Positions 16,586 through 22,957 of a stretch of 24,007 nucleotides of DNA are shown here, piece after piece. Position 1 is the stretch's first letter; every line of letters begins with the position of its first letter. Source of the DNA: a virus. The DNA lies in the IMG/VR virus record IMGVR_UViG_3300024518_000388, positions 1 through 24,007 of that record, one strand, 5' to 3'. A program made the position numbers and the translations under genes. A model generated the notes under the pieces. That model made no database searches. It saw nothing but the letters and a program-made list of their open reading frames with translations, and was not told the DNA's origin.

Positions 16586-17350
16586 ATGGACTTTATCTCA
16601 CGCACTGATTGGCATGCTAGGCCACCGAAGCGGTCGTTTTCACGGCTGCGTTCTTCCCGTGTGGTGGGAATAGTCGTTCATCACTCTGGCGTCGCGAATC
16701 CACCTGATGGCGTGGCCGCAGTCCGAGCCTATGAGCGGTACCACATGGACACTCGAGGTTGGAATGCGATTGCCTACAACTGGCTCGTTGACGAACGCGG
16801 AGTGATTTACGAGGGGCGCGGCCCAGGGATCGTTTCTGGCGCCACCAAGCATTACAACTTTAAAACAGAGAGCATCTGTTACACAGGCTATGGGGGCAAG
16901 AAGCTCCCTGAGGTCGCCCTCATAAGTATCACTGAAGTCATTGAAGATATTCAGGCCCGCTACGGGGGGAGATTGTGGTTGAAAGGGCATCAGGATTTGG
17001 CGGCGACGACCTGCCCTGGTTCGGAGCTGTACGCATGGTTGAAGAACGGGTGTGTCATCTATGATGGCAACCCGTCGACTATAGATTTTGAAGGTATTGC
17101 ACGGTATCTGCGTGCTTTGGGTGCCGGCTTGGATGATGCGCCGTTGTCGAGGCGTCGCCGTTCCAGGGGCCAGTTGGTGCAGTTGGCGCAGAGCCGGTTG
17201 AAGGATCGTGGTCATGACCCTGGCGGCATCGATGGCGTGTTCGGGGCGAAAACGAAGGCTGCGGTGAAAAGTTTTCAGCGGGCGTTGGGGTTTCTGCGAC
17301 CTGATGGGGCTGTTGATGGTTCGACATGGGACGCTCTGTTCCTCTTGTAG
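16586..17350 (+). CDS. Endolysin: N-acetylmuramoyl-L-alanine amidase with PG-binding domain
   Basis: A 254-aa lysin that cuts the bond between N-acetylmuramic acid and L-alanine of peptidoglycan. The ATG at 16586 is preferred over the TTG one codon before it. Residues 1-150 are an Amidase_2/PGRP domain: VVHHSG gives the zinc ligand His32 (with His33 next to it), the AYNWLVDERGVIYEGRG strand contains the usual Tyr, and KGHQDLAATTCPG supplies His135 and Cys143, the other two zinc ligands. A basic linker (SRRRRSRGQ) leads to residues about 190-254, a PG_binding_1 domain (VQLAQSRLKDRGHDPGGIDG, AKTKAAVKSFQRALG). No signal peptide is present, so release should depend on a holin, and a holin-like gene lies 0.5 kb downstream. 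Confidence 0.92.
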   Translation: MDFISRTDWHARPPKRSFSRLRSSRVVGIVVHHSGVANPPDGVAAVRAYERYHMDTRGWNAIAYNWLVDERGVIYEGRGPGIVSGATKHYNFKTESICYTGYGGKKLPEVALISITEVIEDIQARYGGRLWLKGHQDLAATTCPGSELYAWLKNGCVIYDGNPSTIDFEGIARYLRALGAGLDDAPLSRRRRSRGQLVQLAQSRLKDRGHDPGGIDGVFGAKTKAAVKSFQRALGFLRPDGAVDGSTWDALFLL

Positions 17351-17363
17351 GAGGTGCTTTCAT

Positions 17364-17549
17364 ATGCCCAAAGGCGAAGGTTACGGTACATTCGAGGAAA
17401 CATTCGGGTCGCAGGACGAACAGCTCTACGATTCAACGTCTTCGTTCAACATGTGGGACATGTCGCAGAAGGCGAAGATGGCTGCCTCCTATTTGCGTTC
17501 CACCAGTCTCGGCAACGCTAACAGCGGTGGCCGACCGTTCGGGAAGTAG
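17364..17549 (+). CDS. 61-aa hypothetical protein in lysis region
   Basis: Starts at the ATG at 17364 behind a near-perfect ribosome site (TAGGAGG), which rules out the longer in-frame start at 17304 inside the lysin gene. The product is polar: MPKGEGYGTFEETFGSQ, then an aromatic patch FNMWDMSQKAKM, a short helix, and a Gly-rich basic end (NSGGRPFGK). It has no membrane segment or known motif. The strong ribosome site suggests high expression, so it could be a small structural protein rather than a lysis factor. Confidence 0.65.
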   Translation: MPKGEGYGTFEETFGSQDEQLYDSTSSFNMWDMSQKAKMAASYLRSTSLGNANSGGRPFGK

Positions 17550-17555
17550 GACACT

Positions 17556-17687
17556 ATGAGAGATGGTTCAACTCCGAAGGCCGTGAAGGCTGCCGCTGTG
17601 CTAGTCACTGAGACTACGAGCGGATCCATTTTCCGACCGCCTGCCGGTCCTTCCAGAGAGTCGGCACGCAAGGCCCTGCGGGACTGA
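17556..17687 (+). CDS. 43-aa basic hypothetical protein
   Basis: ATG at 17556, TGA at 17685-17687. The product starts MRDGSTPKAVKAAAVLVTET, then a Ser/Pro/Gly stretch, and ends SRESARKALRD. It is basic with one short Ala-rich helix. I know of no family. It is supported by the tight packing of starts and stops in this part of the operon and by the absence of any competing frame. The ribosome site is weak (GGGAAGTAGG). Confidence 0.45.
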   Translation: MRDGSTPKAVKAAAVLVTETTSGSIFRPPAGPSRESARKALRD

Positions 17688-17689
17688 CG

Positions 17690-17731
17690 GTGGGTGCGAA
17701 GGGTAAGAAACGCCCGAAGCCTCGTTACTGA
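17690..17731 (+). CDS. Possible 13-aa basic peptide
   Basis: GTG at 17690 to TGA at 17729-17731 encodes a very basic peptide (MGAKGKKRPKPRY). It fills the only gap between two better-supported small genes, starting 2 nt after the previous stop and ending 2 nt before the next start. It may be a real micropeptide or a re-initiation relay. Its length makes coding status uncertain. Confidence 0.25.
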   Translation: MGAKGKKRPKPRY

Positions 17732-17733
17732 CA

Positions 17734-17868
17734 GTGCCTCTTAAGGGAGGGTCTGATCGTGCGACTGTGTCGCACAACATCGGTAAACTTATCGGTGAGG
17801 GTTACCCGAAAGATCAAGCAGCGGCTATCGCCTATTCACAGGCTGGTCGCGGAAAGAAGGGTAAGTGA
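17734..17868 (+). CDS. 44-aa small phage protein (PLKxGS-type)
   Basis: GTG at 17734 to TGA at 17866-17868. The product reads MPLKGGSDRATVSHNIGKLI and then GEGYPKDQAAAIAYSQAGRG with a Lys-rich end. The pattern PLK-x-GS-x4-(T/I)(V/I)S-x-NI-x(4-8)-G-(Y/K)P-x-x-QA-x-AIA-x-x-x-AG is common in tiny proteins of many tailed phages, usually unannotated, and their role is not known. Its stop overlaps the GTG of the holin gene (GTGA), so the two are probably co-translated. Confidence 0.65.
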   Translation: MPLKGGSDRATVSHNIGKLIGEGYPKDQAAAIAYSQAGRGKKGK

Positions 17869-18050
17869 CTACTGCATCAAAGTTTTCTTGGGGAACATGG
17901 GGTGAGCGTGCAGCGTGGACAGCAGTCCAGGCTTTCGCTGCCGTTCTCGTTATCGGTGATTTGTCAACGATTCGTACTGCCGTGATTGCGGCAGCTTCAG
18001 CGTTGCTGTCAGCGGTGAAGACGCTGGCTAAGGAACGACTCGGGTCGTGA
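17865..18050 (+). CDS. Holin, r1t-like
   Basis: A 61-aa membrane protein starting in a GTGA overlap. A polar N-terminus (TTASKFSWGTWGERAAW) precedes a first hydrophobic helix (about residues 18-32, TAVQAFAAVLVIGDL). A short turn with Thr-Ile-Arg then leads to a second helix (about 37-50, TAVIAAASALLSAV) and a basic end (KTLAKERLGS). The size, the Trp/Glu/Arg-rich start and the two short helices match the small holins of the phage r1t group found in actinobacterial and lactococcal phages. It would open the membrane so the cytoplasmic amidase reaches the wall. Its 3' end overlaps the next gene by GTGA. Confidence 0.7.
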   Translation: MTTASKFSWGTWGERAAWTAVQAFAAVLVIGDLSTIRTAVIAAASALLSAVKTLAKERLGS

Positions 18051-18382
18051 GCGAAAAAGTCCCGCTCGATTTCGAGTCGGCGTGGACTTCATGGTTCGCT
18101 AGTTCTGTCAGGCATGACCTGCAGGAGGGTATCGCCACGGAGCTGGAGCGGACCAGCGGCATCTTCGATGTTCAGGACGGCACCCACGCTAAATGGAACG
18201 GTAAACGCCTCGGGGTGTTGACAGTGTTCGACACTGACGAGGTGATCGCTTTGTTGTGCGCCTGGGAAGAAGCCGAGAATGGCAACTGGTTGGCTCAGAA
18301 AGAAGTGCTGATCTGGTTGGAGAAATGGATGCAGTTTGTTACTTGCTGCGTGGAAGCAACACCGCCTGATCCTCTGGACTAA
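18047..18382 (+). CDS. Hypothetical acidic protein, last gene of the late arm
   Basis: A 111-aa acidic protein with a GTG start in a GTGA overlap with the holin gene. It holds aromatic helices (FESAWTSWFASSVRHDLQ), a central strand (KRLGVLTVFDTDEVIALLCA) and a Trp-rich helix (WLAQKEVLIWLEKWMQFVT) followed by two adjacent cysteines. No signal peptide or convincing membrane helix. Function unknown; coupling to the holin suggests a lysis-timing or late role. The final 44 bp overlap, tail to tail, the end of the sigma-like gene on the other strand. Confidence 0.6.
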   Translation: MSEKVPLDFESAWTSWFASSVRHDLQEGIATELERTSGIFDVQDGTHAKWNGKRLGVLTVFDTDEVIALLCAWEEAENGNWLAQKEVLIWLEKWMQFVTCCVEATPPDPLD

Positions 18383-18770
18383 ACCACCACTGACCTAATC
18401 GTTCTCGGACGACGGGGTCGTCGTTGAGGATGTCTCTAAGGTTCGCGATGATTTTGTCGCGTCTTCTTGCCACAGTTGTTTTAGGCATTCCAATAACGCG
18501 GCCAACAAAACGCAGAGACAACCTAACAACAATAAGCATGTCGAAAAGCCAGCGGTCATCTTCCTCCAGGGTGTCGAGTGCGTCGGCTAAAGCTTCGCGT
18601 AGAGCCAACTGTTCTATAACTGATTCTTCGGGGTCGTCGGGTGGGGCGCAGCCCATGAGTGCTTCTGTGGGTGAGAATGACCGACCGAATGCGGAAACTT
18701 GTCGTCGTCCACCGATGGGGGGGATCAGTGGGTCGTATAATGCTTCTTTGCGGCGGCCATCACTCGTCAC
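18339..18770 (-). CDS. Sigma-factor region-4-like / HTH transcription regulator
   Basis: A 143-aa protein read leftwards. The GTG at 18770 is chosen because GGAG lies 8 nt upstream and it overlaps the end of the previous gene by 11 nt; a longer frame to 18851 would intrude on that gene. Residues about 1-50 are polar. Residues about 55-115 look like sigma-70 region 4: LREALADALDTLEEDDRWLF (the first helices), then FVGRVIGMPKTTVARRRDKI as a helix-turn-helix with basic recognition helix, and ANLRDIL. Region 2 is absent, so it would act as a partial sigma, an anti-sigma partner or a DNA-binding activator. As the last gene of the replication arm it may time the switch to late genes; that is inference. 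Confidence 0.6.
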   Translation of the reverse strand: MTSDGRRKEALYDPLIPPIGGRRQVSAFGRSFSPTEALMGCAPPDDPEESVIEQLALREALADALDTLEEDDRWLFDMLIVVRLSLRFVGRVIGMPKTTVARRRDKIIANLRDILNDDPVVRERLGQWWFSPEDQAVLLPRSK

Positions 18771-19203
18771 TACCGTTGCTCCAAGGGAAGAGGGACGGCT
18801 TGAAGCCGTAGTATGCTTTACCCTCTCGGAACGACCCTGGGGTCGCGTCACCCTTGTCGATGAGCTTCATGATTGTCTTTAATGGAATGAATGCGTATTC
18901 TTGTTTCGGTGTTGACCAGATCCACAACCAGACGGGCATTTGCCCGTCCCACATGGTTAACGCTGACAGTTTTTCTTGTTTCAGTTTGAGACCGTTTTTG
19001 CCGCAACCCATTACTTCAATGAGTGTGTTGACGGTGACGTAGTCGGGGGTGTACCGCAGGAACAGCGGCAATGTTTGTATCGAGAAGGGTGGCTTGTTGA
19101 ATCCCAGGCGTGCCCAGCCGTCGGTGCGTTCCTCGAATGCGCCTTCGGCTTCGTCACCCATGGCGCCGTACCGTTGGTCCCATGACAGGTCGGCGAAACT
19201 CAC
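18760..19203 (-). CDS. PD-(D/E)XK-like nuclease
   Basis: A 147-aa protein, GTG start at 19203 in a GTGA overlap with the resolvase gene. Its core follows the phage PD-(D/E)XK pattern: an acidic N-terminal helix (GDEAEGAFEE, residues 16-25), RYTPDYV with Pro53-Asp54, then IEVMGCGKNG with Glu63, KLKQEKLSAL with Lys73 and Lys75, and a strand VWLWIWSTP. In the usual order D-x(n)-E-x-K, the third residue of the active site is Met65 rather than Lys; one of the nearby lysines may take over. It lies in the recombination block beside RusA, which supports a role in DNA cutting or end trimming. It could also be an inactive member. Confidence 0.55.
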   Translation of the reverse strand: MSFADLSWDQRYGAMGDEAEGAFEERTDGWARLGFNKPPFSIQTLPLFLRYTPDYVTVNTLIEVMGCGKNGLKLKQEKLSALTMWDGQMPVWLWIWSTPKQEYAFIPLKTIMKLIDKGDATPGSFREGKAYYGFKPSLFPWSNGSDE

Positions 19204-19535
19204 CGTGGAATCTTTTTGATTAGAAGCATTTGGATCAGCCTGTCGTCGGGGTAGGCGACACCGTTGAGTGCGTCCTCGACTAGTTTACACAGATTGGATG
19301 CGTCGGCGGTGAGGGGTGACACTGCTTCATCAAGTGGAGTGATGGTGACATCAGTCCAGTCGGGATGGAATGTCATTGTGACTGAGACTGGTTCTTCGTA
19401 GTAGGGGCCGTCGTATAGTTCAGCTATACGTTTCTCGGCGTCAAGGGTTTTCTTATCGGTGTATGCACGGCCTTTGGCGAACCGTGGCCGGCTCTTGGAT
19501 TTGGGTCGTCCAGGGATCCTGAACCCGTAGGTCAT
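19200..19535 (-). CDS. rusA: RusA-family Holliday junction resolvase
   Basis: A 111-aa protein, close to the 120 aa of E. coli RusA, starting with ATG at 19535 in an ATGA overlap with the primase gene. RusA enzymes cut four-way junctions so that phage DNA can be resolved before packaging. Visible landmarks are the N-terminal PGRPKSKSRPRF strand, the central TADASNLCKLVEDALNGVAY (residues 76-95) and PDDRLI (96-101). Compared with E. coli D70-x-D72-N-x2-K76...D91, the window has Asp78, Ser80, Asn81, Lys84 and Asp97/Asp98. The second Asp of the D-x-D-N motif is therefore replaced by Ser. The fold assignment is firm; full activity is less certain. Confidence 0.8.
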   Translation of the reverse strand: MTYGFRIPGRPKSKSRPRFAKGRAYTDKKTLDAEKRIAELYDGPYYEEPVSVTMTFHPDWTDVTITPLDEAVSPLTADASNLCKLVEDALNGVAYPDDRLIQMLLIKKIPR

Positions 19536-20482
19536 CGACCCATTTTGCTGCCGGCGTCATCAACGAGTTTGCGTAACTGTTGTTCGCCGCTCGCTCCACG
19601 GGCTGCGAACTTCTGCCCCCATTTCAGGTCGCATTGACGGGTCCATTCGAGGACAGCGTCAGGTGAGTAGAGCTGACGGAACAGGGAGCAGGCGAACGAG
19701 AACAAGGCGAGGCTGCGATCATTGTGGGTTGGGCCTTGGTCCCAGATGTCTCTGGCAACGAACTTGAAGTCTGCGTCGACGCGTCGTTGCGTGAACTTGG
19801 GGGTGATGATTGGTCGTGTCGATGGTGGCGGCTGGTAAAGGGACGCTATTTTGACGATCTGTTGGCGTGTCGTCATCGAATCGGATGCTAAAGCAGTGAA
19901 CTCTTCCAGGGACAGGTTGCCCTCAGACCGCCGTAGAGCCTCCTGACGGCCCTGCGGGCGTCCTAACGCATATGGGAGGCGTATTCCGTTACCGAAGCCC
20001 TTGGCGGGCATCGTGACCTGTTTCGGGTACACCTCTTTAGTAGGGGAGTCAACTATCTGGCATGCAGCAAACATGGCGTTGCGACCGAGTTGTGCAGGAA
20101 TGTCTTCTTGAAGGAATACCCACAGGTGGTACCCCTTTGACCGTGATGCTTCAACCCACGACACGACACCCATCTCGGCGAGTAGTTCCCTGACGTTGAC
20201 TGCGTGAACGAGAGAAATGTCGCCTTCGTCCCAGTCGACAGCCAACCATCCGACGTTGCAGCTCGGTGAGCCTTCAACCTCCATGAGCGGGTACACGCCG
20301 AGGTGAAGCTGGCCCCACAGGTGATCAAGGATCGCTTCCTGAAAGAATGCCCCGTTCGCTCGGAACGGTGTGCCGTCCTCGTCACGCCACGGTCGGAAAC
20401 CACCATCGGCTGTTTCTTTCGCCAGGGCGTTGCCTCGGAACAGGTGACAGAACTTTTCGACCAGGGCAACGTCGTAACTCAC
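19532..20482 (-). CDS. Archaeo-eukaryotic-type primase (AEP/PrimPol-like)
   Basis: A 316-aa protein with a GTG start at 20482 in a GTGA overlap with the helicase gene. Residues about 75-175 carry the AEP core: VGWLAVDWDEGD with Asp83 and Asp85 as the metal-binding D-x-D, EASRSKGYHLWVFL with the Lys116-Gly-x-His119 nucleotide-binding motif, and, further on, KGFGNGIRLPYALGRP, the third conserved strand. The C-terminal 130 residues are helical and may be a helicase-contact domain. It would make primers for phage replication, next to the DnaB-like helicase, in place of a DnaG-type primase. There is no zinc-finger N-terminus. Relation to TOTE-type or PrimPol AEP families is likely, but the subfamily was not resolved. 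Confidence 0.75.
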   Translation of the reverse strand: MSYDVALVEKFCHLFRGNALAKETADGGFRPWRDEDGTPFRANGAFFQEAILDHLWGQLHLGVYPLMEVEGSPSCNVGWLAVDWDEGDISLVHAVNVRELLAEMGVVSWVEASRSKGYHLWVFLQEDIPAQLGRNAMFAACQIVDSPTKEVYPKQVTMPAKGFGNGIRLPYALGRPQGRQEALRRSEGNLSLEEFTALASDSMTTRQQIVKIASLYQPPPSTRPIITPKFTQRRVDADFKFVARDIWDQGPTHNDRSLALFSFACSLFRQLYSPDAVLEWTRQCDLKWGQKFAARGASGEQQLRKLVDDAGSKMGR

Positions 20483-21453
20483 CGCATGTACCTGTCATCG
20501 GGTGGGATATCGTCGTCACGGTAGGCACGAATCTGACCGGTATGCGGGCACAGAAAGTATTCAAAGTCACCAAGCTTGTTGGGTGGCCTCTTGTTTTTCG
20601 TGATCCGAATGTTGACCGACACCGAGTGGTAGCACTTCTCCAGGTAGGAGAGAGTCGGGTCGTCACGACGGCGGTACACACCGAGTACCGCTAGAGCTTC
20701 CTGCTCACCACCGTACTTGCCGGCAGTGATCGCTGCCGGCTTGTGCCTGTCACCTGACCCTCGGCCAGCCTGATGCACGACCGCTAACGGGATCGAAGCC
20801 TCTTTGCTCCACCGCTTCAACCCCTGCGCCTTAGCAACCACACCTGTGTGGTCTGATTCTCCAGGCTGAAGTTCAAGGTAGTCAACCATGGCGAAGTCAG
20901 GGTGCCGCCCCCAGTAGTCCTGCGCTTCTTTCAAAGCGTTCGACATTTCAGTGAAAGTCAATGCACCATCGTTGATGAGGATCCTGTCGAACAGTGTGTG
21001 CGACGCTGAACGAACCTCTTCCAGCACCGCTTCGTCACCAGCTTTGATTTGCTCTTCTAGTTCCTGGCCGTTGCGGCCGAAAGCAATGCAATGCAGTTTC
21101 TGCGCCACCAGTTCCCGTGGTTCATCAGGGGAGAACAGCAGGACGTGACCGTTGGTGTTGAGTAGTGCGTTGACTATCGAGTTGTACAACACCTGAGATT
21201 TGCCGTTGTGCGAATGGCCTACAACGAGAAGCATTTCGCCACGGGCAAGACCACGCATGCATAGGTCAACTTCGGGGAAGCCAAGCAGGAAACGACCGTC
21301 ATCGTTGCGGACGTAATCCACGAACGAGTCGAACGCTGTAGCGGTCGGTTCAATGTACTTGTAGTTGGGGGCGCCCTCGGTGTGATCCGAGGACGCCCCC
21401 TCCAGTCGGGCGACTATCTCCGCTGGGGAGAGAGGCGCCGGCAGGTCAGACAT
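20479..21453 (-). CDS. DnaB-like replicative helicase (RecA-fold ATPase)
   Basis: A 324-aa protein starting at ATG 21453, directly after the stop of the preceding gene. Walker A is VVGHSHNGKS (residues 77-86, Lys85 at its heart). SPDEP holds the catalytic Glu111. Walker B is FAMVDYLEL with Asp191. VVHQAGR (residues 226-231) is the DnaB motif-3 region, and KNKRPPNK near 286-293 matches the arginine/lysine-finger zone. The N-terminal domain is only about 55 residues, much shorter than in bacterial DnaB (about 460 aa in all), so the collar for a DnaG primase is missing. This fits its partner being the AEP-type primase encoded next, with which the gene overlaps. It would unwind phage DNA as a hexamer. 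Confidence 0.8.
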   Translation of the reverse strand: MSDLPAPLSPAEIVARLEGASSDHTEGAPNYKYIEPTATAFDSFVDYVRNDDGRFLLGFPEVDLCMRGLARGEMLLVVGHSHNGKSQVLYNSIVNALLNTNGHVLLFSPDEPRELVAQKLHCIAFGRNGQELEEQIKAGDEAVLEEVRSASHTLFDRILINDGALTFTEMSNALKEAQDYWGRHPDFAMVDYLELQPGESDHTGVVAKAQGLKRWSKEASIPLAVVHQAGRGSGDRHKPAAITAGKYGGEQEALAVLGVYRRRDDPTLSYLEKCYHSVSVNIRITKNKRPPNKLGDFEYFLCPHTGQIRAYRDDDIPPDDRYMR

Positions 21454-22131
21454 TTAGCCACCGCAGCGTGTGTGCATGTCGGCAGCGTTGAACGGAACAA
21501 TGGAACCGTCCCCCGCCTGGATGCTGGTCGGTGCATCCGACAGCCACAAACCGATCCGCTTCGCACCGAGACCGTACAGTGTGGCACCAGCCTCGGAAAT
21601 GTTGAAGTCGGCAGCGTTGGCTTTCCACTCGCCTGATTCTTTCTTGCGCTTGTTGTCGAAGACGACAACCTTGCCGTCATCAGTTTTCTGACCAGCGCAC
21701 AGGAACGCCACGTTCCATGCGGCCTGTCGACCATCGGTGACGAACCCGTTGCCGTCGAGCTGCATCTTCTTGCGGGCACCCGCAGCCGGCTTCGCTGCCG
21801 CTGGTGCAGGGAACGGCATCGCTGCTGGTGCCATCACATCGCCACCAGGGGCGGCAACAATGGCGGCACCTGGGAACGCTGCCTGTACCTGAGCGGCAGG
21901 TGGTGCCGCAGCAGCCATGACTGGTGGTGCTGGTATTCCCTGCACCGCTGGTGCGACGGCAGCAGGCGGTGTCGCCGCACCGACTTCGCCGGCATGTTCA
22001 AGGATGTCGTTGAAGACCATCTCCGAGCAGGCCAGGTACTCGTTGAGACCCGCCATGCCTTTGCCGTGGCACAGCTCCCCTGCCACCTTCGCTGATGTTT
22101 GGGCGATGATGGCCCTATCTCTGTTACTCAT
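21454..22131 (-). CDS. Two-domain protein with Ala/Pro linker, replication-linked
   Basis: A 225-aa protein. The ATG at 22131 is preferred because GGGGAGAAG lies just before it; a longer frame to 22188 would overlap the nuclease gene. Residues 1-50 are helical (RDRAIIAQTSAKVAGELCHG, then SEMVFNDILEHA). Residues about 55-120 are an Ala/Pro/Gly/Val linker. Residues about 123-225 form a beta-rich domain (GKVVVFDNKRKKESGEWKAN, TLYGLGAKRIGLWLSD). The strong ribosome site points to high expression. Place between a RecB-like nuclease and the helicase, with a linker joining two small domains, would suit an ssDNA-binding or recombination-mediator protein. I see no SSB signature, so this is a guess from context. 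Confidence 0.55.
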   Translation of the reverse strand: MSNRDRAIIAQTSAKVAGELCHGKGMAGLNEYLACSEMVFNDILEHAGEVGAATPPAAVAPAVQGIPAPPVMAAAAPPAAQVQAAFPGAAIVAAPGGDVMAPAAMPFPAPAAAKPAAGARKKMQLDGNGFVTDGRQAAWNVAFLCAGQKTDDGKVVVFDNKRKKESGEWKANAADFNISEAGATLYGLGAKRIGLWLSDAPTSIQAGDGSIVPFNAADMHTRCGG

Positions 22132-22159
22132 TTTCTTCTCCCCTTTCGGGATTGGTTGG

Positions 22160-22957
22160 TTACCAGTTCGCCGGCTTGGAGCCGACACCTAGATATTTTC
22201 CTCGACAGTTGGCCCAGTTGGGACACCAGTCGTCGCTGCATTTCCAGCCATCATAGCGCATCGGCCATGACGGAAGTTTCGCCTCGATTGTGTCAGCGAT
22301 GCTGTTGCACAACGGGACCAGTGCAGCCCAGTCCTGAGGGGTGCGGGTCACGTCGATGATCTCAACCTCACCGTTGGTCAGGTAGCAGTACCTGAACGGT
22401 TGCGGTGACTCCAGGTCGCCACGCTCATGGGCGCGAGCCAGCGTGTAGATCATTGACTGCAAGTCGTTGCGTCGGATCAGATACTCGCGGTCATGCTGGC
22501 CTGTCTTCCAATCCCATGTCAGGTCTGCTTCATCAAGGTCGCGGGTACCAGTCAGGGTGATGCGTCGGGCCTCATTCTCGAAGAGAACAAACTCGAAGTA
22601 CTGTTCGACACCTACAGGAGCCAGGTACGGGAACACTTCCTGGTACCACACGTTGACCATGGTTTCGCCCATCGGGATGGTTGTCTCAGGAGTGGTGGCC
22701 TCCTTGTTCCACTTGCCGATGGTGCCGACGAGGCTGTCCCACGACCAGTGGAAAGCCTCGATGAGGGTGTCGACGGTCAGCTCCTGACCGGCCATGCGGG
22801 CTAACAGCGCCGTTTCGATGGCGGCGTGCACGGCGGTGCCGCGCACTGCCTTGCTGCCGGCCACGTCGATGGCGGTCCCGTTGCGGATAGTGCGGGCCTG
22901 TTCAGGGCACGCTAGGAAAGTGTTCAACCATGACTGTCGGAATCTGTGTTCGATCAT
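22160..22957 (-). CDS. Cas4/RecB-like PD-(D/E)XK exonuclease with Fe-S cysteines
   Basis: A 265-aa protein. ATG at 22957 is chosen over the in-frame GTG at 22963 because AAGG lies 7 nt before it. It follows the RecB/Cas4 nuclease plan: SWLNTFLACPEQ with Cys17, GTAVHAAIE with the motif-I His44, TGTRDLDEADLTWDWKTGQ with Asp140 and the Asp149-x-Lys151 catalytic pair, and RRNDLQSMIYTLA with Gln167 (motif QxxxY). The C-terminus has Cys240, Cys245 and Cys251 (KCSDDWCPNWANC). With Cys17 these make the four-cysteine set that binds a 4Fe-4S cluster in Cas4 and AddB. It probably processes DNA ends for recombination or degrades host DNA. No cas1 or CRISPR is near, so it is not a CRISPR protein here. Confidence 0.8.
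   Translation of the reverse strand: MIEHRFRQSWLNTFLACPEQARTIRNGTAIDVAGSKAVRGTAVHAAIETALLARMAGQELTVDTLIEAFHWSWDSLVGTIGKWNKEATTPETTIPMGETMVNVWYQEVFPYLAPVGVEQYFEFVLFENEARRITLTGTRDLDEADLTWDWKTGQHDREYLIRRNDLQSMIYTLARAHERGDLESPQPFRYCYLTNGEVEIIDVTRTPQDWAALVPLCNSIADTIEAKLPSWPMRYDGWKCSDDWCPNWANCRGKYLGVGSKPANW

Noticed and set aside
18408-18422. GACGAC-GGG-GTCGTC hairpin considered as terminator of the late arm
   Set aside because: Only 6 bp, no U-run, and it falls in codons for Asp-Asp-Pro-Val-Val of the sigma-like gene, which explains the symmetry.
18424-18882. 152-aa plus-strand frame in the right arm
   Set aside because: Antisense to the sigma-like gene, which has a coherent HTH pattern; the plus frame is Ser/Arg-rich with no motif.
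22160-22957. CRISPR-associated Cas4
   Set aside because: No cas genes or arrays are in the window; context is phage replication and recombination.
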